In this document: piece after piece, positions 16,496-25,339 of the stretch
How the letters are laid out: each line of letters opens with the position of its first letter
Numbering within the stretch: position 1 is the first letter of the stretch
NCBI GenBank assembly: GCA_949289265.1
Contig: CASENE010000085.1
Location: 1-34,879, forward strand
From: an uncultured Bacteroides sp.
GTDB lineage: Bacteria; Bacteroidota; Bacteroidia; Bacteroidales; Bacteroidaceae
Direction of reading: 5' to 3'
Length of the DNA: 34,879 nucleotides
Translations under genes and position numbers: made by a program
Notes under the pieces: model-generated
Database searches by the model: none
The model's input: only the letters and a program-made list of their open reading frames with translations
What the model was told of the DNA's origin: nothing

Positions 16496-18946
16496 TCAGC
16501 GGCGGGTCTGTATGACGCAGGTGGCCACCGGCAGCTGTCCCGAACGCACCGTGAGCGTGGCTTCGCCAGCCTCGTCCGTGCTTTGCAGCAGTATCTGGGC
16601 CAGGCCGTTGAAAGCCTTCACGCGGTAGGTGCGGGCATCGGGGTCGGCTGGACGTTCGGCATCGCGATAGGCAGGGTCGCCGTTGCCCACGCCCAGGATG
16701 CGCACGGGGCCGCTGACGCAGAAGGTCAGTTCGTCGCAGGCGGTGGGCACGAAGCGTTTCTTCTTGTCCTGCAACTCCACGCGGCAGACAGCCACGTCGC
16801 GTCCGTCGGCCTGGATGACGGGGCGGTCGGCAGAAAGGACGATGCGGGCAGGCGCGCCGGTGGTCTCCACGGTTTCGGTCATCACGCGCTTGCCATCCTT
16901 GTAGCCCACGGCACGGACGCTGCCGGGCCGGTAGACGGCACGCCAGGACAAGTGGCCGTTCTTAGGCATAGCCTGGCGCCCCAGGTTCTTGCCGTTGACG
17001 GTGAGTTGCACCTCGTCGCAGTTGCTATAGACCCAGACGTCGATGCTGTCGCCCTCGTGCCCGTCCAGGTTCCAGTGCGGCAGGATGTGCAGCACGGGCT
17101 CGTCCGTCCACCAGGCTTTCAGGTAGTAGGCCTCGTCCTTGGGGAAACCGCAGTAGTCCAGGATGCCGAATTGAGAGCCGGTGGCGGGGAACTTCATGGG
17201 GTTGGGCTCGCCGCGATAGTCGAATCCCGTCCAATAGAACAGTCCGGCCAGGTAGGGGCGTTCGGCATAGAATTTCCAGCCGCGCTCGATGCAGTTCAGC
17301 AGGCTGTCCGGGCCGTTGGGCTTGCGGTTATGGGCCACCATGCGGCCAGTGCCCGGCTCGTCAAAATAGATGCCGCGCGTGCCGCAGCCGGTGGTCTCCT
17401 CCGAGCCCAGAGCCTTGCGCTGCGGATAGTCCTTGCGGTGCTGTTCCACGGGGTTCTGCAAGATGTAGTTGTAGCCAGCCACGTCGGCAGGCACCAGGAT
17501 GGTGGGGCCGCTGCTGCTGGCCACGGTCATGGGACGGGTGGGGTCCATGCGGTGGCAATACTCGCGCATGGAGGCGGCGATGCGGGTGCCAAACTCTTTC
17601 CACTCGATGCCCCACTCTTCGTTGCCCACGCTCCAGAGGATGACGGAGGGATGGTTGCGGTCGCGGCGAATCATGCGCTGCAAGAGGTCGATGTGTTCGC
17701 GGTTGATGCCCGTCAGACGGTTCTCCTCGATGACCAGGAAGCCCAGGGTATCGCAGGCCGTGAGCATCTCCGGCGTCATGGGGTTGTGGGAAGAGCGATA
17801 GGCGTTGCAGCCGAACTTCTTCAGCTGTTTCAGGCGATAGGCCTGCAGGGCGTCGGGGATGCCGCTGCCCACGCCGGGGTGGTCCTGGTGCATGTTGACG
17901 CCCTTCAACTTCACAGGCTTGCCATTGAGGAAGAACCCGCGGTCTGCATCGAAAGCGATGTGGCGGATGCCGATGGGGGTGACGTAGGTATCGACCACGC
18001 GGCCGTCCTGCACGACATCGGTATATACCTTATACATATAGGGGGAGTCCGTAGACCAGAGGCGCGGCTGCTCCACCGTCAGCTGCAGGGCGGTGGTGCT
18101 TTCCTGCTTGGCGGGCAGGGCAGTAACGGCCGAGTCGCTGACCACCGTCCCTACTTCGTGGCCGTCCTTGTCCCGCAGGGTGTGCTTCAGGTAATAGCCG
18201 GCAGGGGCCAGGCCGTCGTTCTTCACCGTGGTCTCGATGGTGAGCACGGCGGTATCGAAGGTGTTTGTGTCGGGGAAATCGGCGTGGATGAAGGTGCCGA
18301 AAGGAGCCACGTGCATCTGGGCGGACTTGTTGAGCCAGACGTGGCGGTAGATGCCGGCGCCCTCGTAGAACCAGCCTTCTTCCAGCGTGGCGTCGGCCCG
18401 GACGCACACCAGGTTTTCGGCACCGTAGTTCAGGTATTCGGAGATGTCGTACACCTGCGTGGCATAACCGCTGGGCTCATGACCCAGGTAGAAGCCGTTG
18501 ACCCAGACGCGGGCGTCGCGGAAAATGCCGTCGAATTGCAGCCAGATGTGCTTGCCCTGGTCTTCCTGCGGCACGGTGAAGGTTTTGCGATACCACCCTA
18601 CGCTGGTCGCCGGATATTTATAGCCCACCGTTTTGTAGCCATGGCTGTGGCTGGCTTCGGGCGCAAAAGGGAGGTCGACCACCCAGTCGTGGGGCAGGTC
18701 GACCTGTTGCCACGACGAAGCGTCGAACTTGTCGGCATAGGGGCCTGCGTTGTGGATGGACGCCGCCTTGGTAAGGTAGTTGAAATACTCGGTTCCGCAT
18801 CCGTAGTCTTTCTCCGGAGAGGAAGCATTGCCTAAAGCGAACTGCCAGTCCTCGTCGAAGAGGATGCGCTCGCGCTGCGACTGTGCCGACAGAGGCAGAG
18901 AAAGCCCCGCCAGCAGCACCGCAGTAAGAATCCAGTGTCTGTTCAT
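16496..18946 (-). CDS. Secreted glycoside hydrolase family 2 (beta-galactosidase-like)
   Basis: 816 aa from Met at 18946, chosen for its signal peptide (MNRHWILTAVLLAGLSLPLSAQ); the frame extends 25 codons further upstream into the promoter. The order is sugar-binding jelly roll (about 30-215; LPHDWVVDLPF, WYRKTF, WVNGFYLG), Ig-like domain (to about 325), TIM barrel (GVNMHQDHPGVG, CNAYRSSHNP), then C-terminal beta domains of the DUF4982/Ig type. The acid/base is Glu443 in WSVGNEEWG. The nucleophile is probably Glu516 or 517 in GSEETTGCGTRG, and YWTGFDYRGEP follows. Such enzymes are exo-acting beta-galactosidases or relatives (beta-mannosidase, beta-glucuronidase), acting in the periplasm on imported oligosaccharides. 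Specificity cannot be settled from motifs. High GC. Its promoter carries the 14-bp element. A 750-codon frame on the opposite strand is a composition artefact. Confidence 0.92.
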   Translation of the reverse strand: MNRHWILTAVLLAGLSLPLSAQSQRERILFDEDWQFALGNASSPEKDYGCGTEYFNYLTKAASIHNAGPYADKFDASSWQQVDLPHDWVVDLPFAPEASHSHGYKTVGYKYPATSVGWYRKTFTVPQEDQGKHIWLQFDGIFRDARVWVNGFYLGHEPSGYATQVYDISEYLNYGAENLVCVRADATLEEGWFYEGAGIYRHVWLNKSAQMHVAPFGTFIHADFPDTNTFDTAVLTIETTVKNDGLAPAGYYLKHTLRDKDGHEVGTVVSDSAVTALPAKQESTTALQLTVEQPRLWSTDSPYMYKVYTDVVQDGRVVDTYVTPIGIRHIAFDADRGFFLNGKPVKLKGVNMHQDHPGVGSGIPDALQAYRLKQLKKFGCNAYRSSHNPMTPEMLTACDTLGFLVIEENRLTGINREHIDLLQRMIRRDRNHPSVILWSVGNEEWGIEWKEFGTRIAASMREYCHRMDPTRPMTVASSSGPTILVPADVAGYNYILQNPVEQHRKDYPQRKALGSEETTGCGTRGIYFDEPGTGRMVAHNRKPNGPDSLLNCIERGWKFYAERPYLAGLFYWTGFDYRGEPNPMKFPATGSQFGILDYCGFPKDEAYYLKAWWTDEPVLHILPHWNLDGHEGDSIDVWVYSNCDEVQLTVNGKNLGRQAMPKNGHLSWRAVYRPGSVRAVGYKDGKRVMTETVETTGAPARIVLSADRPVIQADGRDVAVCRVELQDKKKRFVPTACDELTFCVSGPVRILGVGNGDPAYRDAERPADPDARTYRVKAFNGLAQILLQSTDEAGEATLTVRSGQLPVATCVIQTRR

Positions 18947-19029
18947 ATCTATATGGGTTGTTGGTTTTCCAGGTATAGCCAGGGGACAGAGGCAAGCCGC
19001 TTCGCGCTTCCATCCTCCCAACCGGCAAG

Positions 19030-19074
19030 CAAAGATAGGCTTCCGACGGAAGATAGGATAATACTATTTTATCA
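19030..19074 (-). promoter_or_regulatory. GH2 promoter with the shared 14-bp element
   Basis: On the minus strand TATCTTTG (19037-19030) is the -7. No TTG occurs at the -33 position. TGATAAAATAGTAT (19074-19061) lies 23 bases before the -7, as at susC and the esterase. The leader to the start codon is about 77 nt. Confidence 0.7.
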
Positions 19075-19131
19075 AAACCGCGTACTAAACTGTACTTCCG
19101 ACAGGAAACGGGCGAAAAAGGGAGGCGTTCA

Positions 19132-19164
19132 TTGCACAGGTTCTGCAAAAAGTTCCTATTTTTG
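19132..19164 (+). promoter_or_regulatory. Possible promoter of the GH94-AKR-GH97 operon
   Basis: TTG (19132-19134), 22 bases, then TATTTTTG (19157-19164), a perfect TAnnTTTG. The leader to 19402 would be about 230 nt and would include repeat copy B. A second weaker -7, TATCTTTA, lies at 19212-19219. The complete 14-bp element is not found on this strand; only AAATAGTAT recurs at 19351-19359. Confidence 0.35.
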
Positions 19165-19240
19165 AAGCGTTCTTTACTATTAATAAGTAGATGCACAGAA
19201 TGAATTGATACTATCTTTAGTAGCGAGAGGAAGTTACAAG

Positions 19241-19349
19241 TAGTTAGAAGGAGTCATAGGCCGATAGTTGCCCCGGCGATATACAAAAAGATATTGGCTT
19301 ATAACTCCTGGAGCGAAGCGATCACTCCTTCTAACTCCTTCTGACTCCC
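19241..19349. repeat. Dispersed intergenic hairpin-like repeat, copy B
   Basis: About 109 bp in the leader of GH94: starts TAGTTAGAAGGAGTCATAGG, has CCGATAGTTGCCCCGG and ATATTGGCTTAT, then ACTCCTGGAGCGAAGCGAT and ends TAACTCCTTCTGACTCCC. It matches copy A at 13278-13388 along its length, and its ends are imperfect inverted repeats. Non-coding; in the plus transcript it would form a stem-loop about 50 nt before the start codon. Confidence 0.7.
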
Positions 19350-19401
19350 GAAATAGTATAGACTAAATATGATTAATCACTTAATCCATAAAAACAGAAC
19401 T

Positions 19402-21897
19402 ATGCAAGAAAAAAAGTACGGGCACTTTGACGACGCACACCGCGAATACGTCATTACCGACCCTCAGACACCTTGGCCATGGATAAACTACCTGGGCAAC
19501 GAAGATTTCTTTTCTCTCATATCGAACACGGCAGGAGGCTACAGCTTCTACAAGGACGCCAAGTTCCGCCGCATCACCCGCTACCGCTACAACGGCGTGC
19601 CCATGGACAACGGGGGGCGCTACTTCTACATCAAGGACGGGGATACGGTATGGTCGCCGGGATGGAAGCCCTGCAAAACGCCGCTGGACAGCTACGAATG
19701 CCGCCACGGCATGAGCTATACCCGCATCACCGGCAGCAAGGACGGGGTGGAGGCCAGCGTGCTGTTTTTCGTGCCCCTGCAGACGTGGGCCGAGGTGCAG
19801 AAAATGACGCTGCGCAACCATAGCGGGGAGGTGAAGAGGCTGAAGGTGTTCTCGCTGGCCGAATGGTGCCTGTGGAACGCCGCCACGGATATGGAGAACT
19901 TCCAGCGCAACTTCTCGACCGGAGAGGTGGAGGTGGACGGATCTGTCATCTACCACAAGACGGAATACAAGGAACGCCGCAACCACTATGCCTACTACGG
20001 CGTCAACGCGCCCATCCAGGGGTTCGACACCGACCGCGAGTCGTTCATCGGGCTGTATAATGACTTTGCCGACCCGCAAAACGTACTGGCCGGACGGCCC
20101 ACGAACAGCATTGCCCACGGCTGGAGCCCCATTGCCTCGCATTACCTGGAGGTGGAGCTGGCACCGGGCGAGAGCCGCGACCTGATTTTCGTATTGGGCT
20201 ATGTGGAGAACGCGCAGGACGAAAAGTTCGACGAGAACCCGGCAGACGCCGACCGCATCCTGCAGAGCACCCCCAGCTGCCCCTTGGTGAACAAGACACG
20301 GGCCCGGGCCACCCTCGCCGCCCTGGACACGACGGAGAAGGTGGATGCCGCCTTTGACAAGCTGAAGGCGTATTGGGACGAGTTGCTGGACAGCTACGTG
20401 CTGCAGAGCGGCGACGAGAAGCTGGACCGCATGGTGAACATCTGGAACCAATACCAGTGCATGGTGACGTTCAACATGTCGCGCTCGGCCTCGTTCTTCG
20501 AGAGCGGCATCGGACGCGGCATGGGCTTCCGCGACAGCAACCAGGACCTCGTGGGCTTCGTGCACCAGATTCCCGGACGTGCCCGCCAACGCATCATCGA
20601 CATTGCCTCCACACAGTTTCCCGACGGGGGGTGCTACCATCAGTATCAGCCGCTGACCAAGCGGGGCAACAACGACATCGGCGGCGGATTCAACGACGAC
20701 CCCATGTGGCTCATCTTCGGCACGGTGGCCTACATCAAGGAGACCGGCGACCTGGGCATCCTGGACGAGCCTGTGCCTTATGACAACCAAGAGGGCTCGG
20801 AAGTGTCGCTCTTCGAGCACCTGCGCGTATCCTTCAACCACGTGGTAGAGAACCTGGGCCCGCACCGCCTCCCCCTCATCGGACGGGCGGACTGGAACGA
20901 CTGCCTCAACCTGAACTGCTTCTCGTGGGATCCGAACGAGTCGTTCCAGACCACGGAGAACAAGACCGAGGGCTCGCAGGCGGAATCGCTGATGATAGCC
21001 GGACTGTTTGTGGTGTGCGGACGCGACTACGTGGAACTGTGCCGCGCATTGGGCAAGACGGAAGAGGCCGACCGCGCCCAGGCCTGCGTGGACGACATGG
21101 TGGAGGCCGTGAAGCAATACGGCTGGGACGGAGACTGGTACCTGCGCGCCTACGACTTCTTCGGCCACAAGGTAGGGTCGAAGGAGAACCGCGAGGGACA
21201 GATATTTATCGAGTCGCAGGGCTGGTGCAGCATGGCCGGCATCGGACTGCAGGAGGGCATGGTGCAACGGGCATTGGACTCGGTGAAGGAGCGCCTGGAC
21301 TGCGAACACGGCATTGTGCTGAACAACCCCGCTTTCACGCGCTACGTCGTGGAATACGGCGAAATCTCCACTTATCCCGCCGGATACAAGGAGAACGCGG
21401 GCATCTTCTGCCACAACAATCCGTGGGTTATCATCGGCGAGACGGTGCTGGGCCGCGGAGACCGCGCCTGGGAATACTACCGCAAGATATGCCCCGCTTA
21501 TGTGGAAGAGGCACACAACACGCTGCACAAGGTGGAACCCTACGTCTACGCGCAGATGGTGGCCGGCAAGGATGCAGCCCGGCCCGGCGAAGGCAAAAAC
21601 AGCTGGCTGACCGGCACGGCGGCCTGGAACTGGTATGCCATCACGCAGTTCATCCTGGGCATCCGGCCTACCTACCAAGGACTGGAGATAGCTCCCTGCA
21701 TCCCCGCCGAATGGAAGGGCTACCGCATCCGCCGCAAGTTCCGCGGGGCTGAATACGACATCCGCATCAGCAACCCTGCGGGCGTATGCCGGGGCGTGAA
21801 GAACCTGACGGTGGACGGACAGCCGGTGGACGGCAACATCGTTCCGCACACGCCCGGACAGCACGTGGTGGAGGTCGTGATGGGAACAAACATGTAA
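19402..21897 (+). CDS. Cellobiose phosphorylase, GH94
   Basis: 831 aa from Met at 19402 ([18 protein letters not shown]); an in-frame ATG at 19369 would add 11 residues that the family lacks. It follows known cellobiose phosphorylases closely along its length: [100 protein letters not shown] and [14 protein letters not shown], in which Asp500 (WND) is the catalytic acid. It cleaves cellobiose with phosphate to alpha-glucose 1-phosphate and glucose. It has no signal peptide, so it works in the cytoplasm on imported disaccharide and saves one ATP per cleavage. In a mannan locus it points to a glucose-containing mannan (glucomannan) or a mixed cello-oligosaccharide diet. First gene of the plus-strand operon. 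GC content above 60%. The long opposite-strand frame is an artefact. Confidence 0.95.
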   Translation: MQEKKYGHFDDAHREYVITDPQTPWPWINYLGNEDFFSLISNTAGGYSFYKDAKFRRITRYRYNGVPMDNGGRYFYIKDGDTVWSPGWKPCKTPLDSYECRHGMSYTRITGSKDGVEASVLFFVPLQTWAEVQKMTLRNHSGEVKRLKVFSLAEWCLWNAATDMENFQRNFSTGEVEVDGSVIYHKTEYKERRNHYAYYGVNAPIQGFDTDRESFIGLYNDFADPQNVLAGRPTNSIAHGWSPIASHYLEVELAPGESRDLIFVLGYVENAQDEKFDENPADADRILQSTPSCPLVNKTRARATLAALDTTEKVDAAFDKLKAYWDELLDSYVLQSGDEKLDRMVNIWNQYQCMVTFNMSRSASFFESGIGRGMGFRDSNQDLVGFVHQIPGRARQRIIDIASTQFPDGGCYHQYQPLTKRGNNDIGGGFNDDPMWLIFGTVAYIKETGDLGILDEPVPYDNQEGSEVSLFEHLRVSFNHVVENLGPHRLPLIGRADWNDCLNLNCFSWDPNESFQTTENKTEGSQAESLMIAGLFVVCGRDYVELCRALGKTEEADRAQACVDDMVEAVKQYGWDGDWYLRAYDFFGHKVGSKENREGQIFIESQGWCSMAGIGLQEGMVQRALDSVKERLDCEHGIVLNNPAFTRYVVEYGEISTYPAGYKENAGIFCHNNPWVIIGETVLGRGDRAWEYYRKICPAYVEEAHNTLHKVEPYVYAQMVAGKDAARPGEGKNSWLTGTAAWNWYAITQFILGIRPTYQGLEIAPCIPAEWKGYRIRRKFRGAEYDIRISNPAGVCRGVKNLTVDGQPVDGNIVPHTPGQHVVEVVMGTNM

Positions 21898-21901
21898 TAG
21901 C

Positions 21902-21965
21902 GTTTAGTGATTAACGGTTTAGTGATTAGCAAGGCGTTCGATAGCCATGTACTAATCACTAAACC
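21902..21965. repeat. Inverted repeat between GH94 and the aldo/keto reductase
   Basis: GGTTTAGTGATTAG (21916-21929) and CTAATCACTAAACC (21952-21965) are a perfect 14-bp inverted repeat with a 22-nt loop. A further direct copy of GTTTAGTGATTA precedes it at 21902. No T run follows, so it is more likely a stabilising or attenuating stem-loop between operon genes than a terminator. Confidence 0.7.
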
Positions 21966-22000
21966 ATAATCGCTGAAATAAATTCCTATTTATAATTACC

Positions 22001-23002
22001 ATGATACCCCCTATCTATTCCCCCGCCGCCGACCGCTATGACAACGGCATGAGCTACCGCCGTTGCGGCCGGAGCGGCATCTTGTTGCCCGGAATCTCCC
22101 TGGGTCTGTGGCACAACTTCGGCGACACCTGCCCCTTGGCACGCTCGCAGGCCATCGTACACTATGCTTTCGACCACGGCATCACGCACTTCGACCTGGC
22201 CAACAACTACGGCCCTTCGTATGGCTCGGCCGAGGAGACCTTCGGGCAAATCATGCGCAAATCCCTGCGCCCCTATCGGGACGAACTGTTCATCTCCACC
22301 AAGGCAGGACACGACATGTGGCCCGGCCCCTACGGCGAATGGGGCTCGCGCAAGTATCTCATGGCCAGCCTCGACCAAAGCCTGCAACGCATGGGATTGG
22401 ACTACGTGGACATCTTCTATTCCCACCGCTACGACCCCAATACGCCGCTGGAAGAAACCCTGCAGACGCTGGTGGACATCGTGAGGCAGGGCAAGGCGCT
22501 CTACGTGGGCATCTCCAAATATCCCAAAGAGACTGCCCGCACGGCCTACCGCTATCTGGAGGAGCGCGACGTGCACTGCCTGCTCTACCAGGGACGCTAC
22601 AACATCCTGAACCGCGAACCCGAAGACGAGGGCATCCTCAAGCAGGCGCAGAAGAACGGCACCGGCTTCATCGCTTTCTCGCCCCTGGCACAGGGCTTGC
22701 TGACCAACCGTTACCTGGAGGGCATCCCTGCCGACTCGCGCATGGCACAGGGAGGCTCGCTGCAACAGAGCGTGCTGACGCCCGACCTGCTGGCCCGCCT
22801 GAAGCGGCTGAACGCACTGGCACAAAAGCGCGGACAGAGCCTGGCGGAGATGTCGCTGGCCTGGCTGCTGAGAAACGAGCAGGTGACATCCGTCATCGTG
22901 GGATCCAGCAGCGTGGAGCAACTGGCCGACAACCTGCATGCCTTGGACAACACCCGCTTCACGGACGAAGAGCTGAAGGAGATTGAAGATAACAGGAATT
23001 AA
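22001..23002 (+). CDS. Aldo/keto reductase (AKR14/YghZ-like)
   Basis: 333 aa, a single TIM-barrel aldo/keto reductase domain with no signal peptide, thus cytoplasmic. The catalytic tetrad is Asp65 (HFDLANNYG), Tyr70, Lys101 (ISTKAGH) and His142 (FYSHRYD). The C-terminal NADPH-binding segment is IVGSSSVEQLADNL. The segment MSYRRCGRSGILLPGISLGLWHNFG and the ANNYGPSYGSAEE/ MRKSLRPYRDELFISTKAG pattern match the YghZ (L-glyceraldehyde 3-phosphate reductase) and Kv-beta-like group, slightly shorter than E. coli YghZ. The substrate here is unknown. It lies 103 bp after GH94 and 75 bp before GH97 on the same strand, so it is probably co-expressed with them and may reduce a sugar aldehyde released by the pathway, or serve detoxification. 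Confidence 0.9.
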   Translation: MIPPIYSPAADRYDNGMSYRRCGRSGILLPGISLGLWHNFGDTCPLARSQAIVHYAFDHGITHFDLANNYGPSYGSAEETFGQIMRKSLRPYRDELFISTKAGHDMWPGPYGEWGSRKYLMASLDQSLQRMGLDYVDIFYSHRYDPNTPLEETLQTLVDIVRQGKALYVGISKYPKETARTAYRYLEERDVHCLLYQGRYNILNREPEDEGILKQAQKNGTGFIAFSPLAQGLLTNRYLEGIPADSRMAQGGSLQQSVLTPDLLARLKRLNALAQKRGQSLAEMSLAWLLRNEQVTSVIVGSSSVEQLADNLHALDNTRFTDEELKEIEDNRN

Positions 23003-23077
23003 AAGGATTAGAAGTTAAGTGCACTCCTTCACGCCCTCCCCCAAAAACGAATCAACCAACCAATACCATTTCATCCT

Positions 23078-25117
23078 ATGAACAGACATTACAACATGAC
23101 CCGCTGCCTGGCTGGCTTGTGCACCCTCATCGCACTGAGCGCGGCCCCGGCATTGGCACAAGATTATCAACTGTCCTCGCCCGACGGCAAACTGCACATC
23201 TCCGTCTATGCGGACAACCAACTGCAATGGGCCGTCAGCCACGACGGCACGGACATCCTGCAACCCTCGGCCATCGGCCTGCAAGGACGCGACGAACGTT
23301 CGCCCCGCAAGGCCGTCAGCTTCGGCCAAGACGTGCGCGTCAGCCGGGTTTCACGCCGTTCGGTGGACACATCCTTTCCCACCCCCTTCTACAAGAAAGC
23401 CGAGGTGCGGGATGCCTACAACGAACTGACCCTGAAATGCCGGGGCGGATACAGCATACAGTTCCGCGCCTACGACGACGGGGCAGCCTATCGCCTGGTG
23501 TCGGACTTGCGACGCCCCTTCCTGGTGGAGCAAGAGACCGCCGATTTTAACTTTGCGCAAGACTATCCGGCCTTCATCCCCTACGTGAACGACAACCGCA
23601 GCGGCGAACGCTACTGCTACTCCTTCGAGTCCTACTACGACGAAATACGCCTCTCGCAGATGGCTCCCGACTCGCTGGCCATCACGCCCCTGATGATAGA
23701 CTTGGGACAGGGCAAGAAGGCGGTCGTCATGGAAGGCGGGCTGCTGGACTATCCGGGCATGTTCCTGCTGCAGAACCACCGGCCAGACAGCCACAGCCTG
23801 CAGGCGGCCTTCGCACCGGTGCCCACGGAGACATTCATCGGCGGACACAACCGGCTGAACCTCATCCCCAGCCGGAGGGCAGACTACATCGCCCGCATAG
23901 ACGGTCCGCGTGCCCTGCCCTGGCGCGTCGTGCTGGTGACCACCCGCGACACGCAACTGGCCGACAACGACATGGCCCAACGCCTGGCGCCGCCCTGCCG
24001 CATCGAGGATACCTCGTGGATACGTCCGGGCAAGGTGGCCTGGGACTGGTGGAACACGTGCAACCTGACCGGAGTGGACTTCAAGGCCGGCATGAACACA
24101 CCCACCTACAAGGCCTTCATCGACTTCGCCGCCGCCAACAAACTGGAGTACATCATCATCGACGACGGCTGGAGCGGACTGGAATCGCTGACCGAAGACC
24201 TGAATCCGGACATCGACCTGGAAGAACTGATTGCCTACGGCCGGCAGAAAGGGGTGGGCATCATCCTGTGGTCGTCCTGGCGCAACGCGGCCAAAGACAT
24301 GGAGAACAGCTTCGCGCACTACTCCCGGATGGGCATCAAAGGCTTCAAGATTGACTTCTTCGACCGCGACGACCAGCCCGTTGTCCGCGCCGTGGAGGAG
24401 ATGGCCGCCTGCGCCGCCCGCCACCACCTGCTGCTGGACCTGCACGGACTGAAGCCCTTCGGCCTGCAGCGCGCTTACCCCAACATCGTGAACTACGAAG
24501 GCGTCAAAGGCCTGGAGAATGCCAAGTGGGAACCCATCACGCCCAACGGCCCCTTGCACAACTTCCCCCGCTATGACGTGACCATCCCCTACCTGCGCCA
24601 GCTGGTCGGCCCCCTGGACTACACGCCCGGCGCCCTGAAGAATGCCACCCGCGCCGACTTCCGCACCAACAACGACCATCCCATGAGCCAGGGCACCCGC
24701 GTGCATCAGATGGCCATGTACACCCTCTTTGAAGCCCCGCTGCAGATGCTGGCCGACTCTCCCTCGGCGTACATGAAGGAACAGGAATGCACCGACTTCA
24801 TCGCCTCCGTCCCCACCGTATTCGACGAGACAGTGGCCTTGGACGGCAAAGTGGGCGAATACATCCTGCTGGCCCGCCGCAAAGGCAACACCTGGTACGT
24901 GGCCGCCATGACTGACTGGACAGCGCGCGACCTCACCGTCGACCTGTCATTCTTGCCCCAAGGCAGCCATCAGGCCGTCATCTTCAGCGACGGAATCAAC
25001 GCCGACCGCGAAGCCACAGACTACCGCAAGGAGACGCGCCGACTGACATCCGCCGACAAACTGACCGTGCACCTGGCCCCCGGCGGCGGCTGGACGGCAC
25101 GCATCACGCTGGAATGA
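23078..25117 (+). CDS. Secreted GH97 glycosidase, probably alpha-galactosidase type
   Basis: 679 aa. Signal peptide of about 27 residues (ends APALAQ; a start at Met7 is also possible). An N-terminal beta-super-sandwich (about 30-300), a TIM barrel (about 310-570; WDWWNTCNLTGVDFKAGMNTPTYK, YIIIDDGWSG) and a short C-terminal beta domain. Asp426 lies in KIDFFDRDDQ, the place of the nucleophile in retaining GH97 enzymes such as Bacteroides alpha-galactosidases; the inverting SusB type lacks it. An acid Glu lies in NYEGVKGLE (Glu474 or Glu480). Expected role: removal of alpha-galactosyl (less likely alpha-glucosyl) side groups in the periplasm, fitting galactomannan or galactoglucomannan. Last gene of the operon, followed by a strong terminator. 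High GC. Confidence 0.92.
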   Translation: MNRHYNMTRCLAGLCTLIALSAAPALAQDYQLSSPDGKLHISVYADNQLQWAVSHDGTDILQPSAIGLQGRDERSPRKAVSFGQDVRVSRVSRRSVDTSFPTPFYKKAEVRDAYNELTLKCRGGYSIQFRAYDDGAAYRLVSDLRRPFLVEQETADFNFAQDYPAFIPYVNDNRSGERYCYSFESYYDEIRLSQMAPDSLAITPLMIDLGQGKKAVVMEGGLLDYPGMFLLQNHRPDSHSLQAAFAPVPTETFIGGHNRLNLIPSRRADYIARIDGPRALPWRVVLVTTRDTQLADNDMAQRLAPPCRIEDTSWIRPGKVAWDWWNTCNLTGVDFKAGMNTPTYKAFIDFAAANKLEYIIIDDGWSGLESLTEDLNPDIDLEELIAYGRQKGVGIILWSSWRNAAKDMENSFAHYSRMGIKGFKIDFFDRDDQPVVRAVEEMAACAARHHLLLDLHGLKPFGLQRAYPNIVNYEGVKGLENAKWEPITPNGPLHNFPRYDVTIPYLRQLVGPLDYTPGALKNATRADFRTNNDHPMSQGTRVHQMAMYTLFEAPLQMLADSPSAYMKEQECTDFIASVPTVFDETVALDGKVGEYILLARRKGNTWYVAAMTDWTARDLTVDLSFLPQGSHQAVIFSDGINADREATDYRKETRRLTSADKLTVHLAPGGGWTARITLE

Positions 25118-25183
25118 CCATCCCCCAGGCCCACCCTGCCGGTCGCCGCATCGGCAAGGCCCAGCCTGAACCCCTTCTCCGGA

Positions 25184-25224
25184 GCCCCCGCAACAGTCCC
25201 TCACGGCTGTTGCGGGGGCTTTTG
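25184..25224 (+). terminator. Strong rho-independent terminator of the GH94-AKR-GH97 operon
   Basis: GCCCCCGCAACAG (25184-25196), a 10-nt loop, then CTGTTGCGGGGGC (25207-25219) followed by TTTT. A perfect 13-bp GC-rich stem about 65 bases after the GH97 stop. Confidence 0.9.
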
Positions 25225-25282
25225 CCGTCTCAACGCTCCCACCTTCCGCGGGCAGGCATCGGAAAAGCTCACCGTCCGCGTC

Positions 25283-25326
25283 AAAAAGTCATCTATCCGC
25301 AGGGAAAAAGTTGCCTATCCGCGGAG
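25283..25326. repeat. Two tandem copies of a 22-bp repeat
   Basis: AAAAAGTCATCTATCCGCAG (25283 on) and AAAAAGTTGCCTATCCGCGG (25305 on) are adjacent 22-bp units. A related word, GAAAAAATTGCTACCTATCCG, appears near the right window edge (about 34824-34845). Non-coding. Confidence 0.6.
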
Positions 25327-25339
25327 AAAACTATAAATT

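Noticed and set aside
16583-18835. 750-codon open frame antisense to GH2
   Set aside because: The opposite strand carries all GH2 motifs with a signal peptide; this frame is Val/His/Ala-rich without any domain and comes from the GC bias of the third codon position.
19381-21864. 827-codon open frame antisense to GH94
   Set aside because: The plus strand matches cellobiose phosphorylase end to end; the antisense product is compositionally odd and has no recognisable family.
21902-21965. Rho-independent terminator after GH94
   Set aside because: The 14-bp inverted repeat is perfect but AT-rich and is followed by ATAATCGCTGAAAT with no T run; the AKR gene follows without its own clear promoter.
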